64,000 nt of DNA from Rhodovulum sp. ES.010 (GTDB lineage: Bacteria; Pseudomonadota; Alphaproteobacteria; Rhodobacterales; Rhodobacteraceae): assembly GCF_900142935.1 (NCBI RefSeq), contig NZ_FSRS01000001.1, positions 816,001 to 880,000 on the forward strand, read 5' to 3'. The number at the start of each line of letters is the position of its first letter. The stretch's first letter is position 1. Positions 54,148 to 63,463 of the stretch are shown piece by piece. Position numbers and translations under genes: made by a program. A model generated the notes under the pieces. That model saw nothing but the letters and a program-made list of their open reading frames with translations. It was not told where the DNA came from and searched no databases.

Positions 54148-55598
54148 GGGCGCACCTCCCGCCAGCGGCGTCCGTCGCGATGCATCAGCATGAGCGCATC
54201 CTCGGGCCCGGAACTGCCCGGGTCATAGGGTTGCGGCCGGTCGCCCTTCGCCTCCCATGCCGCGACGATGGGGTCGGTCCAGGCCCAGGCGGCCTCGACC
54301 TCGTCGCCGCGCATGAACAGCGTCTGGTTGCCCCGGATCACGTCCATCACCAGCCGCTCATAGGCGTCTGGAATGTCCGCCGCCTCCGGCCCCAGCGCCT
54401 CGGCGAACGACATGTCGAGCGGCACCTCGATCAGGCGCATGCCGCCCGGCCCGGGTTCCTTGATCGTCACCTTCAGCTTGATCCCCTCGTTCGGCTGCAG
54501 CCGGATCACCAGCGCGTTCGACTTCTGCCCCTCCTGCTCGCCGAAGATCGAATGCGGCGGGTCCTTGAAGGTAATCGCGATTTCCGAGGTCCGGGCGCGC
54601 AGCCGCTTGCCGGTGCGCAGGTAGAACGGCGTGCCCTTCCAGCGCCAGGACGAGACATGGGCCTTGAGCGCGACGTAGCTTTCGGTGCGGCTGTCGGGGT
54701 TCTCGGCATCGTCGAGATAGCTTGCCTGCCCGTTGCCCGCCGCATACTGCCCGCGCACGATGTCCCCGGGCGCCACCGGATCGAGCGCGCGGATCACCTT
54801 GAGCTTCTCGTCGCGCACCGCGTCGGGTTCGAAGGCATAGGGCGGCTCCATCGCGATCAGGCACAGAAGCTGCATCATGTGGTTCTGCACCATGTCCCGC
54901 ATCGCGCCGGACCGGTCGTAGTAGCCGCCGCGGCCCGCCACGCCCACCGTCTCGGCCACGGTGATCTGGATGTGATCCACGTATTGCGCGTTCCACAGCG
55001 GCTCGAACAGCATGTTGCCGAAGCGGACCGCCATCAGGTTCTGGACCGTCTCCTTGCCGAGGTAATGATCGATCCGGTAGATCTGGTGTTCTTCGAAATG
55101 GGCGGCGAGCGTGGCGTTCAGGGCCTTCGCCGAGGCGAGGTCATGGCCGAACGGTTTTTCCACCACGATCCGGCAGTCCTCGCGGTTCATGCCGTGGCGG
55201 TGCAGGCGCTCGGCGAGCGCGCCGAACAGCGAAGGCCCCACGGAAAAGTAATAGGCCTGCACGACGTCGGGGCGCACCCGGTCGGCCAGCGCCTGCCAGC
55301 CCGCCTCGCCGGTCGCGTCGACCTGCAGATAGCCGAGCCGCGCGAGGAACCGGTCGAGCGCCGCGCCGTCCTGCCGGTCGGCCGGCACGTGTTCCTCGAT
55401 CGCCGCGCGAATCTCGTTGCGCCACGCGCCGTCGGACAACTCCGAGCGCGCCGCACCGAGGATGCGCGCCTCGTCCGGCAACTGCCCGGCAAGGTCGCGC
55501 CGGTAGAGCCCGGGCAGGATCTTGCGCCGGGCCAGATCCCCGGTCGCGCCGAAGATCACGAGGTCGAACGGATCGACCGGGATGACGCGTGAGACCAT
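54144..55598 (-). CDS. zwf: Glucose-6-phosphate 1-dehydrogenase
   Basis: This NADP-dependent enzyme oxidises glucose 6-phosphate to 6-phosphogluconolactone. The 484 residues have the nucleotide-binding FGATGDLARRKILPGLY, the substrate motif RIDHYLGKETVQN and VEKPFGHDLASAKALN. The start at 55598 (MVSRVIPVDPFDLVIFG) gives the family's usual N-terminus; ATGs at 55619 and 55646 are in frame but lack ribosome sites. First gene of the coupled operon. Confidence 0.96.
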   Translation of the reverse strand: MVSRVIPVDPFDLVIFGATGDLARRKILPGLYRRDLAGQLPDEARILGAARSELSDGAWRNEIRAAIEEHVPADRQDGAALDRFLARLGYLQVDATGEAGWQALADRVRPDVVQAYYFSVGPSLFGALAERLHRHGMNREDCRIVVEKPFGHDLASAKALNATLAAHFEEHQIYRIDHYLGKETVQNLMAVRFGNMLFEPLWNAQYVDHIQITVAETVGVAGRGGYYDRSGAMRDMVQNHMMQLLCLIAMEPPYAFEPDAVRDEKLKVIRALDPVAPGDIVRGQYAAGNGQASYLDDAENPDSRTESYVALKAHVSSWRWKGTPFYLRTGKRLRARTSEIAITFKDPPHSIFGEQEGQKSNALVIRLQPNEGIKLKVTIKEPGPGGMRLIEVPLDMSFAEALGPEAADIPDAYERLVMDVIRGNQTLFMRGDEVEAAWAWTDPIVAAWEAKGDRPQPYDPGSSGPEDALMLMHRDGRRWREVRP

Positions 55599-55692
55599 CT
55601 GGACACTCGCCGGTTCCATGCGCGCGGCCGCACCGGACCGCCGCACTCCTGTCTAGCACGCCACGGCCTGCGTGCAACGGGCGGCCCCGCGA

Positions 55693-56277
55693 TCAGGCTT
55701 CGAGCTCCGCGTCCCAGTAAAGGAAGTCGATCCAGGTTTCGTGCACGTGGCCCGGAGGGAACTTGCGCCCGACATTGCGCAGCTCCTCCGCCCCCGGCCG
55801 GCGCGGCGGACGGCGCAGCGCCATCCCGGCCTGGCGCAGGCTTTTGGAGCCTTTCCTGAGGTTGCAGCGCGCGCAGGCCGCCACGACGTTTTCCCAGCTC
55901 GTCACGCCGCCCCGCGCGCGCGGCACCACGTGGTCGAAGGTGAGGTCGCCCCTCGTGCCGCAATACTGGCAGGTGAATTCGTCCCGCAGAAAAAGATTGA
56001 AGCGCGTGAAGGCCACGCGCTTCTGGGGTTTCACGTAATCTCTGAGCACCACCACCGAGGGTATTCGGATCTCCATCGACGGGCTGCGGACGGTCTGGTC
56101 GTACTCGGCGACGATGTCGACCCGGTCGAGGAAGGCCGCCTTGACCGCCTCCTGCCAGGGCCAGAGCGAGAGCGGGTAGTAGGAGAGCGGGCGGTAATCC
56201 GCGTTCAGCACGAGCGCGGGGTGATGTTTCAGACAGCCCGGTTCCCTGACGAATGTGCTCCTGAAATCGCCGTCCAT
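55693..56277 (-). CDS. HNH endonuclease-domain protein
   Basis: This 194-residue protein has an HNH nuclease fold with a zinc-binding CQYCG...CARCN pair and the His motif LTFDHVVPRARGGVTSWENVVAAC. The N-terminal half (VLNADYRPLSYYPLSLWPW) is the conserved part of the small RMA/HNH family common in Alphaproteobacteria. The biological target is unknown; no restriction or toxin partner is adjacent. The start at 56277 is chosen at the family N-terminus. Confidence 0.85.
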   Translation of the reverse strand: MDGDFRSTFVREPGCLKHHPALVLNADYRPLSYYPLSLWPWQEAVKAAFLDRVDIVAEYDQTVRSPSMEIRIPSVVVLRDYVKPQKRVAFTRFNLFLRDEFTCQYCGTRGDLTFDHVVPRARGGVTSWENVVAACARCNLRKGSKSLRQAGMALRRPPRRPGAEELRNVGRKFPPGHVHETWIDFLYWDAELEA

Positions 56278-56445
56278 CCTGCTCGCGGCCTCCGCGCCCC
56301 GACTGCCTCTGCTAGGCCCCGGGGCGGGACGCCCCGCCCCATACCTGAATCTCACTATATATGGCGTTCGCCTTCTGGCAAGCCCCGCTAGATGCGGTGG
56401 CTGCACGGCTATCGACTACCGTTTCTCGGTAACGCTCATGTGACG

Positions 56446-56454
56446 TTATCCACA
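56446..56454 (+). promoter_or_regulatory. Perfect DnaA-box sequence
   Basis: TTATCCACA lies in the divergent gap between the HNH and VOC genes. It is a single 9-mer without the cluster expected at an origin, so it may be chance or a titration/regulatory site. Confidence 0.3.
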
Positions 56455-56505
56455 GCGCGGCAAGCGCCCCTGACAGCGCCGCGCCCGGCGCGCTATGCTG
56501 GGCCC

Positions 56506-56943
56506 ATGGATGACGCCGCTCTGCCCCCCGCCCCGCCGCTCGCCGCCGTTCTGGAGGCCGCGCTCTATGCCGATGATCTCGACGACGCCGAGGCGTTCTA
56601 CGGCGGGGTGCTGGCGCTTGAGAGGATCGTGCGGGTGGGCGACCGGCACGTGTTCTACCGTGTCGGGCCGACGATCCTTCTGGTGTTCAATCCCGCCGAG
56701 ACGCGCAAACCGCCCACCAATCCCGACCTGCCGGTGCCGCCCCATGGCGCCGACGGACCGGGCCACCTGTGCCTGGCCGCCGCGCGCATCGAGATCGACG
56801 CCTGGCGCGCCCGGCTCGACGCCGCCGGCCATCCGGTCGAGGCCGATTTCCTGTGGCCTAACGGCGCGCGCTCGATCTATTTCCGGGACCCGGCGGGAAA
56901 CTCGCTGGAGATCGCCGAGCCGGCGCTTTGGGCAGGCGATTGA
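56506..56943 (+). CDS. VOC (glyoxalase/bleomycin-resistance) family protein
   Basis: This 145-residue VOC-fold protein has the usual layout: ALYADDLDDAEAFYGGVLALE, HVFYRVGPTILLVFN and RSIYFRDPAGNSLEIAEPAL. Metal-binding residues fit a His and two Glu. Family members include glyoxalases and antibiotic-binding proteins; which one is not readable. The ATG at 56506 is the family start. Divergent from the HNH gene. Confidence 0.85.
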   Translation: MDDAALPPAPPLAAVLEAALYADDLDDAEAFYGGVLALERIVRVGDRHVFYRVGPTILLVFNPAETRKPPTNPDLPVPPHGADGPGHLCLAAARIEIDAWRARLDAAGHPVEADFLWPNGARSIYFRDPAGNSLEIAEPALWAGD

Positions 56944-57000
56944 GGGGCCGCGCTCACCCCGGGCAAAGGCTGTGCATGCGCCACCCAGATCGGCTGCCGG

Positions 57001-57876
57001 TCAGCCCAGCGCCGTCGATTTCGCCCAGCTCGGACGCCGCGTCGCCTGAAGCAGGCTGACCCTCGGCGCGTAGCGGCCGCCCAACGCCAAGGTCGCCTGG
57101 CGCAGCATCTCGATACCATCTTCGGACTTCACAGGCAGGGCGCCCGGCGCGATCGGCTCGCCCACCGTCATCCGGTACGGCTGACGGTCCTTGTTCAGCG
57201 TCTCGTGGAACAGGGTGATATCGCGCAGCGTCGGGTGGATCAGGTCGAACAGGTAGAATAGCAGCGAGTTGCGCGACTGGATGTTGACCGGGATCACAGG
57301 CAGGTCGAACTTGCGCGCGATCATCGCGGCCGACGCCATCCAGGGGCGTTCATGCAGCGAAAGCCCGCGGCGCTTGGCCAACCGGCCCGAGGGGAAGATG
57401 ATGCCGATCCGGCCCTTGTCGATCGCCGCGCGGGTATAGGCCATCGTCTCCCGCATCTTGGAATGGCTGCGCTTTTCCTCGCGCCATTCCACCGGCGCGA
57501 TCATCTCTTCCATCTGCGGCAGCACGCGCAGGATGTCGCGGTTGGCGTAGAAGAACATGTCGGGCCGCCGTTCGCGCAACAGGCTCCACAGCATGATGCC
57601 GTCGGCGATGCCGGTGGGATGGTTGCACACGATCAGCGCCGGCCCCGAGCGCGGGATGTTGTCGAGCCCGCTGCCCCCGACATCCTGCGCCAGCAGACGC
57701 GCCATCTCGTCCATGATGACCGGCGCGGGGTGCTTCTGCAGCACCTCGCCCAGCGCGAGGGTACGCGGATAGCCCAACAGCCCGGTGAGGATGCGGCGGG
57801 ACGGGGCGCTCCACGGATGGTCGGCGAAAAGCCAGGGCGCCCGTTCCTCGATCAGGGGGTCGATTCGTTCCTTCAT
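57001..57876 (-). CDS. PlsC-like lysophospholipid acyltransferase
   Basis: This 291-residue 1-acyl-sn-glycerol-3-phosphate-acyltransferase-type protein has the HX4D variant CNHPTGIADG, FFYANRDILRVLPQM, IIFPSGRLAKRRG and the VIPVNIQSRNSLLFYLFD segment. It belongs to the acyltransferase branch that resembles the C-terminal part of hemolysin-type proteins, so a phospholipid or lipid-A substrate is possible. GGGAAGG precedes the ATG at 57876. Confidence 0.85.
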   Translation of the reverse strand: MKERIDPLIEERAPWLFADHPWSAPSRRILTGLLGYPRTLALGEVLQKHPAPVIMDEMARLLAQDVGGSGLDNIPRSGPALIVCNHPTGIADGIMLWSLLRERRPDMFFYANRDILRVLPQMEEMIAPVEWREEKRSHSKMRETMAYTRAAIDKGRIGIIFPSGRLAKRRGLSLHERPWMASAAMIARKFDLPVIPVNIQSRNSLLFYLFDLIHPTLRDITLFHETLNKDRQPYRMTVGEPIAPGALPVKSEDGIEMLRQATLALGGRYAPRVSLLQATRRPSWAKSTALG

Positions 57877-57967
57877 GCGCCTTCCCACCATACCCGAATG
57901 ACGATCCCGTGACACCTGACCCGATTCGCACCGTGCCGGTCAAAGCGATTCCCGTGGCGGCGGCGGC

Positions 57968-60526
57968 TTACCGCCCGGCCCCCAGCAGGCGCGAGATCAT
58001 TTCGCCCATGTCGCGGCTCAGCCCTTCGCGCGCGGCGATTCGTTCCATGGCGGCACGCATCCGCGCGCGCCGGTCCGAATCGTAGCGCGTCCAGGTTTCG
58101 AAGGCGGTCGACATCCGCGCGGCGGTCTGCGGATTGACCCCGTCGAGCCGGATCAGCCAGTCCGCCACCAGGTCGTAGCCGGCCCCCGACGGATCGTGAA
58201 AGCCCGCCGCGTTCATCGTCAGCCCGCCGATCACCGCCCGGAACCGGTTGGGGTTCTGCCATGTGAAATCGGGATGTTCGGTCAGCGCCGCCGTGGTGGC
58301 CGCGGCGCGGTCGGGCGCGGCAAGCGAGGTCTGCAGCGCGAACCACTTGTCCATCACGAGCCGGTCGTCGCCCCAACGCCTCTCGAACCGGGCGAGTTCC
58401 TCTTCGCCGGACCCGATCTCGAGCAGGACAGACAGCGCGCCGATCTCGTCGGTCATGTTGTTGGCTTGCAAAAAATGCGCCCGCGCCTTCTCGCCCGCGT
58501 CGAGCCGCGCCATGTGACCCAGCGCGGCAAGCCGCAGCGCGCGCCGCCCGGCATCGGCCGCGCCGGGCGAATAGGGTCCGGGGCAGGTCATCTGGTCGTA
58601 GAGCGGCCCCCAGAGGCCGCCCAGATGCGCGGCGACCGCCGATTTCAGCTGCTCGCGCGCAGCGTGGATCGCCAGCGGGTCGGGCGTGTGGCCGCGCGAA
58701 TGCAGTTCCTCGGCCATCTGGTCCTCGCCCGGCAGCCGCAGCGCCAGCGCGCGGAAGGCCGGGTCCAGCGCCTCGTCCCGCGCCATCGCGGCCAACGCGT
58801 CCAGATAGGCCGGCGCCGGGGCCGCGCTCTCCGCGATCATCGCCGCCAGCACGTCGCGGGCCAGCGCGCGCCCCGCCTCCCACTTGTTGAAGGCGTCGGT
58901 GTCATGGGCCAGCAGGAAGGCGCGTTCCTCGGCGCTCGTCTCGCGGTTCAGGATCACCGGAGCGGAAAAGCCGCGCAGAAGCGAAGGCACCGGTTTAGCC
59001 GCAAGCCCCTCGAACGTGAAGGACTGGCGCGTCTCCGTCACCTCCAGAACCGTGGTCGGCACCACCTCGTCGCCGTTGGGCGAGAGCAGCCCCACCGCCA
59101 GCGGGATCACCTGCGCGTGCTTCTCGGGCTGGCCGGACGTGGGTGGCGTTTCCTGTTCGACGTGAAGGGTATAGGTGCCGTCCTCGAAACCGTCCGTGAC
59201 CGTCAGCCGCGGCGTGCCCGCCTGGGCATACCAACGCTTGAACTGGCTGAGATCGCGGCCCGTGGCATCCTCGAAGACGGTCAGCCAGTCCTCGATGGTC
59301 GCCGCATCGCCGTCATGCCGGTCGAAATAGAGCGCGAGCGCCTTGTCATAGCCTTCGGGCCCGACCAGGCGGCGCAGCATCCCGATCACCTCGGCGCCCT
59401 TCTCGTAGACCGTCGCGGTGTAGAAGTTGTTGATCTCGGTATAGCTTTCGGGCCGAACCGGGTGCGCCAGCGGCCCGCCATCCTCGCGGAACTGGCGGCT
59501 GCGCAGCGCGATCACGTCCTCGATACGCTTGACCGCGTGGGACCGCGCGTCGCCCGCGAATTGCTGGTCGCGGAACACCGTCAGCCCCTCTTTCAGGCAA
59601 AGCTGGAACCAGTCGCGGCAGGTGATGCGGTTGCCCGTCCAGTTGTGGAAATACTCATGCGCGATGATCCGCTCGATATTCTCGTAATCGCGGTCGGTCG
59701 CGGTTTCGGGGCTGGCCAGCACATAGCGCGAGTTGAAGATGTTCAGACCCTTGTTCTCCATCGCGCCCATGTTGAAATCGTCCACGGCGACGATGTTGAA
59801 CACGTCCAGGTCGTAGGCCCGGCCATAGGCATCCTCGTCCCATTTCATCGACCGGATCAGACTGTCCAGCGCGTAGTCGGCTTTGCCCTGGTCCACCGGA
59901 CGCACCCAGATGTTCAGGTCGACCTCGCGCCCCTCGCAGGTGGTGAAGGTGCCGGAGGTCGCCACCAGGTCGCCCGCGACAAGCGCAAACAGGTAGGCGG
60001 GCTTCGGCCACGGGTCGTGCCACTCTCCCCAGCCAGCGCCCGCGCCCACCGGGTTGCCGTTCGACAGAAGCACCGGCAGGTCGCTCTCGATCCGCACCTT
60101 GAACGGCGCCATCACGTCTGGGCGATCCGGGTAATAGGTGATCTTGCGGAAGCCCTCCGCCTCGCATTGGGTGCAGTACATGCCGCCCGACATGTAAAGC
60201 CCCTCCAGCGCGGTGTTCTTCTCGGGCGCGATCTCGACCTCCGTCTCCCATGTGAACGGCGCATCGGGCACCTCCGCCGTCAGCCCCTCGGGGGTGACCT
60301 CCGGCGTGACGGGGGTGCCGTCGATCGTGGCCGAAAGCAGGATAAGGTCCTCGCCATGAAGGAAGAATCGCCGGTCGGTGGTGTCCGGGTTCGGCCTGAA
60401 CGCGATGCGCGCGCGCACCCGCGTCGCGGTGGGATGCAGACGGAAGGTCAGTTCCACCCCGTCGACGAGATAGGCCGGCGGCGTGTAGTCGGCGAGGTGG
60501 ACCGGTTGCAGGCGGGCGTCTTTCAT
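57968..60526 (-). CDS. pepN: Aminopeptidase N (M1 family)
   Basis: This zinc aminopeptidase removes N-terminal residues from peptides. The 852 residues carry GAMENKGLNIFNS (substrate-binding), the HExxH zinc motif within IIAHEYFHNWTGNRITCRDW and the distant Glu in KEGLTVFRDQQF. The C-terminal ERAP-like helical repeats are full length. Divergent from the photolyase gene. Confidence 0.96.
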   Translation of the reverse strand: MKDARLQPVHLADYTPPAYLVDGVELTFRLHPTATRVRARIAFRPNPDTTDRRFFLHGEDLILLSATIDGTPVTPEVTPEGLTAEVPDAPFTWETEVEIAPEKNTALEGLYMSGGMYCTQCEAEGFRKITYYPDRPDVMAPFKVRIESDLPVLLSNGNPVGAGAGWGEWHDPWPKPAYLFALVAGDLVATSGTFTTCEGREVDLNIWVRPVDQGKADYALDSLIRSMKWDEDAYGRAYDLDVFNIVAVDDFNMGAMENKGLNIFNSRYVLASPETATDRDYENIERIIAHEYFHNWTGNRITCRDWFQLCLKEGLTVFRDQQFAGDARSHAVKRIEDVIALRSRQFREDGGPLAHPVRPESYTEINNFYTATVYEKGAEVIGMLRRLVGPEGYDKALALYFDRHDGDAATIEDWLTVFEDATGRDLSQFKRWYAQAGTPRLTVTDGFEDGTYTLHVEQETPPTSGQPEKHAQVIPLAVGLLSPNGDEVVPTTVLEVTETRQSFTFEGLAAKPVPSLLRGFSAPVILNRETSAEERAFLLAHDTDAFNKWEAGRALARDVLAAMIAESAAPAPAYLDALAAMARDEALDPAFRALALRLPGEDQMAEELHSRGHTPDPLAIHAAREQLKSAVAAHLGGLWGPLYDQMTCPGPYSPGAADAGRRALRLAALGHMARLDAGEKARAHFLQANNMTDEIGALSVLLEIGSGEEELARFERRWGDDRLVMDKWFALQTSLAAPDRAAATTAALTEHPDFTWQNPNRFRAVIGGLTMNAAGFHDPSGAGYDLVADWLIRLDGVNPQTAARMSTAFETWTRYDSDRRARMRAAMERIAAREGLSRDMGEMISRLLGAGR

Positions 60527-60591
60527 CTCTGTCTCCCCTTGGCGCCCCCAAGACCTATCCTGTTGAACGGCAGGCGCAAGACGAGGTTCCG

Positions 60592-62157
60592 ATGGGTGTC
60601 ACCCTCCTCTGGTTCAAGCGCGACCTTCGCGTCGCCGATCACCCGGCGCTGGCCCGCGCCGCGGCGGGCGAGGATGCCGTGCTGCCGGTCTATATCGCGG
60701 AACCCGGCTACTGGGCGTTGCGCGACACGTCGGCCCGGCAATGGGCGTTCACCGCGGAGTGCCTGGCGGAGTTGTCCGAGGCGTTGGCCGCCCTCGGCGC
60801 GCCCCTGCAGGTCGAGACCGGCGAGGCGGTCGCGGTGCTGGACCGGCTGGCCGGCACCCATGGCGTCACGCGGCTCGTCAGCCGTGAGGAAACGGGCAAC
60901 GCCTGGACCTATGCGCGCGACCGGCGCGTTGACGCCTGGGCGCGGGCGCGCGGGATCGACTGGGTGGACCTGCCGCAATCGGGCGTGGTGCGGCGGCTGA
61001 AGGGACGCGACGGCTGGGCCGCGGCGCGCGACCGGTTCATGGCGCGGCCCGTACTGCCCCCGCCCGGCGGTTTGCGCGGGCTGCCGGGCCTTGTGCCACG
61101 CACGCTTCCGGCGGCATGCGACCTGGGCCTTGGCGCCGATCCCTGCCCGGCCCGCCAGCGCGGCGGCCGCGCCGAGGGCACGCGCCTGCTGGAGTCGTTC
61201 CTGCGCGAGCGTGGGCAGGCGTATCGCCGCGCCATGTCCTCGCCGCTTGCAGGCGCGGATGCCTGTTCGCGGCTGTCGCCGCATCTCGCCATGGGCACCC
61301 TGTCGGCGCGCGAGGTGGAGCAGGCCGCGGCGCGACGCCGGGCCGAGGTTCGGGGCGCGCGATCGGGCTGGTCGGGCAGCCTGAAGAGCTTTTCCGCCCG
61401 CCTCGCCTGGCGCGACCACTTCATGCAGAAGCTCGAAGACGCGCCCGCGATCGAGAGCCGCTGCCTGCACTCGGCCTATGAGGGGCTCAGGCCGGCCGAA
61501 CCCGACGCCGCGCGGCTGGCGGCCTGGGCGACGGGCGAGACCGGCCTGCCCTTCGTCGATGCCTGCATGCGCTCGCTGATCGCGACCGGGTGGCTCAATT
61601 TCCGGATGCGCGCGATGCTGATGGCGGTCGCCTCCTACCATCTCTGGCTCGACTGGCGCGCGACCGGTCCGGTCCTGGCGCGCTACTTCACCGATTACGA
61701 GCCGGGCATCCACTGGCCGCAGGTGCAGATGCAGTCGGGCACGACGGGGATGAACACGATCCGCATCTACAACCCCGTCAAGCAGGGCCACGACCAGGAC
61801 CCCACCGGCGCCTTCACCCGCCGCTGGGTGCCGGAACTCGCCCAGGTGCCCGACGCCTGCCTGCAGGAGCCCTGGAGGTGGGAGGGCGCAGACCGGCTTC
61901 TGGGACGCGGCTATCCCGAACCGGTGGTCGATGTCGCCGCAGCGGCCCGCGCCGCGCGCGAGGCGGTCTGGGCGGTGCGCCGGGGGCCCGCGTTCCGCAC
62001 CGAGGCAGACCGGATCGTGGCGCGCCATGCCTCGCGCAAGGACCGGGCGGGGCGGTTCGTCAACGATCGGGCGCCGCGCCCCCGCCGGGAGGATGCGCGG
62101 CAACTGCGCCTCGATCTGGGCGACAGCCAGGCCGAGGACGGCAAGCACACCCGCTGA
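60592..62157 (+). CDS. Cryptochrome/photolyase family protein
   Basis: This FAD-dependent photolyase/cryptochrome has 521 residues: an N-terminal Rossmann domain (LLWFKRDLRVADHPALARAA) and a C-terminal FAD domain with LAWRDHFMQKLE, GLPFVDACMRSLIATGWLNF and HWPQVQMQSGTTGMN. It is related to the cryptochrome/DASH-photolyase branch. Whether it repairs pyrimidine dimers cannot be told. Its Arg-rich end (APRPRREDARQLRLDLG) is unusual. Divergent from pepN. Confidence 0.88.
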   Translation: MGVTLLWFKRDLRVADHPALARAAAGEDAVLPVYIAEPGYWALRDTSARQWAFTAECLAELSEALAALGAPLQVETGEAVAVLDRLAGTHGVTRLVSREETGNAWTYARDRRVDAWARARGIDWVDLPQSGVVRRLKGRDGWAAARDRFMARPVLPPPGGLRGLPGLVPRTLPAACDLGLGADPCPARQRGGRAEGTRLLESFLRERGQAYRRAMSSPLAGADACSRLSPHLAMGTLSAREVEQAAARRRAEVRGARSGWSGSLKSFSARLAWRDHFMQKLEDAPAIESRCLHSAYEGLRPAEPDAARLAAWATGETGLPFVDACMRSLIATGWLNFRMRAMLMAVASYHLWLDWRATGPVLARYFTDYEPGIHWPQVQMQSGTTGMNTIRIYNPVKQGHDQDPTGAFTRRWVPELAQVPDACLQEPWRWEGADRLLGRGYPEPVVDVAAAARAAREAVWAVRRGPAFRTEADRIVARHASRKDRAGRFVNDRAPRPRREDARQLRLDLGDSQAEDGKHTR

Positions 62158-62222
62158 CCGTGCCGCGCGCCAGGGCCTCAACCGGATGGGGCGTGGTAGG
62201 TGACGGCCGGTAACGCGGTGCC

Positions 62223-63323
62223 TCAGGCGGCCCGCTCGTGGCCCGGCGCGGGGAACACGAAGCAGCGGTCGCGCCGGATCATCAGCCACATCGGCGTGCC
62301 GGGCTTCGGCAGGAACACCGCCGGCACCGTCGCCTTGAGGCGCGTGCCGTCGTAGTCCATGCGGAACTCCACCAGGCTTTCCGATCCCATGAACCGGGCG
62401 CGCTCCACCACCGCGCGGGCGGCCACGCCGTCCTCGGGCGTGGGGTTCGGCCCCCGCCCGTTGCGGTCGAAGTCGATCTTGACGTGCTGGGGCCGGATGA
62501 TGATCTCCACCTCCGAGCCGTCGGGCATCGCCGGCGTCAGGAACTGGCCGAACGCGGTTTCGGTCAGCAGGTTCTGCACCTTGCCCCGGATCACGTTGAT
62601 ATCGCTGAAGAACGCCGCCGCCGCCCGGTCCACCGGCGCGTTGTAGACGTTGTAGGGCGCGCCCTGCTGCACGATCCGCCCGCCGCGCATCAGCGCGATC
62701 TCGTCGGCCATGCGCATCGCCTCGTCAGGCTCGTGGGTGACCAGAAGGACCGCGGTGCCTTCGTCTTTCAGAACTGCCAGCGTTTCGTCGCGGATCTCGT
62801 CGCGCAGCCGGTTGTCGAGGCCGGAGAACGGCTCGTCCATCAGCATGATCTTGGGCCGGGGCGCCAGCGCCCGCGCCAACGCCACCCGCTGCTGCTCCCC
62901 CCCCGACAACTGGTGCGGATAGTCGTCGATGAAGCGCAAGAGTTCCACCCGCAGCAGCAGTTCCTCCACGCGCCGGCGCTTGGCGCCCCGCGCGCCGGTC
63001 AGACCGAAGGCCACGTTCTCGGCCACGGTCAGATGCGGGAACAGGGCGAAATCCTGGAACATCAGCCCCACTGCGCGCCGTTCCGGCGGTACGCGGAAAA
63101 GCGTGTCGCAGATCAGTTCGCCGTCGATGAAGATGCGCCCCTCGTCCTGCATGTCGACGCCGGCGATGATCCGCAGCGTCGTGGACTTGCCGCAGCCCGA
63201 AGGTCCCAGCAGGCAGGTCACCTGCCCCGGCATCACCGTGAGCGACACGTCGTCCACCACCCGGCGGCCGCCGAAGGCACGGGAGATGTTCTGGATCTCC
63301 AGACGGGGGATCGGGGTGCTCAA
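62223..63323 (-). CDS. ABC transporter ATP-binding protein with TOBE domain
   Basis: This 366-residue ATPase is of the iron/spermidine/phosphonate-type importer family. Walker A is GPSGCGKST, the signature LSGGEQQRVALARAL and Walker B KIMLMDEPFSGLD. A C-terminal TOBE/OB regulatory domain (EIIIRPQHVKIDFDRNGRG) is present. No permease or binding-protein gene is adjacent in this window; the partner may lie elsewhere. Same strand as the transglycosylase gene. Confidence 0.9.
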   Translation of the reverse strand: MSTPIPRLEIQNISRAFGGRRVVDDVSLTVMPGQVTCLLGPSGCGKSTTLRIIAGVDMQDEGRIFIDGELICDTLFRVPPERRAVGLMFQDFALFPHLTVAENVAFGLTGARGAKRRRVEELLLRVELLRFIDDYPHQLSGGEQQRVALARALAPRPKIMLMDEPFSGLDNRLRDEIRDETLAVLKDEGTAVLLVTHEPDEAMRMADEIALMRGGRIVQQGAPYNVYNAPVDRAAAAFFSDINVIRGKVQNLLTETAFGQFLTPAMPDGSEVEIIIRPQHVKIDFDRNGRGPNPTPEDGVAARAVVERARFMGSESLVEFRMDYDGTRLKATVPAVFLPKPGTPMWLMIRRDRCFVFPAPGHERAA

Positions 63324-63463
63324 GACTGCCTCGCGCGCGATTTCCGATGGAAACTATCGGATTTCCCCCGCAGATAGCAACGCCGCGGAACGGTCGCAAG
63401 GCACGCCTGCGGCGGTCCTGCCGCAAGGTCGGGCACCTGCCCGGAAACACGGCTACGACCGGG

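Noticed and set aside
55693..56277. HNH protein as a restriction or anti-phage nuclease
   Set aside because: No methyltransferase, helicase or other defence gene is adjacent; it belongs to a widely conserved small HNH family.
58196..61000. Very long plus-strand frame of over 900 codons opposite pepN
   Set aside because: It is antisense to a perfectly conserved M1 peptidase and then out of frame with the photolyase; Arg/His/Gln-rich composition is typical of GC-rich shadow frames.
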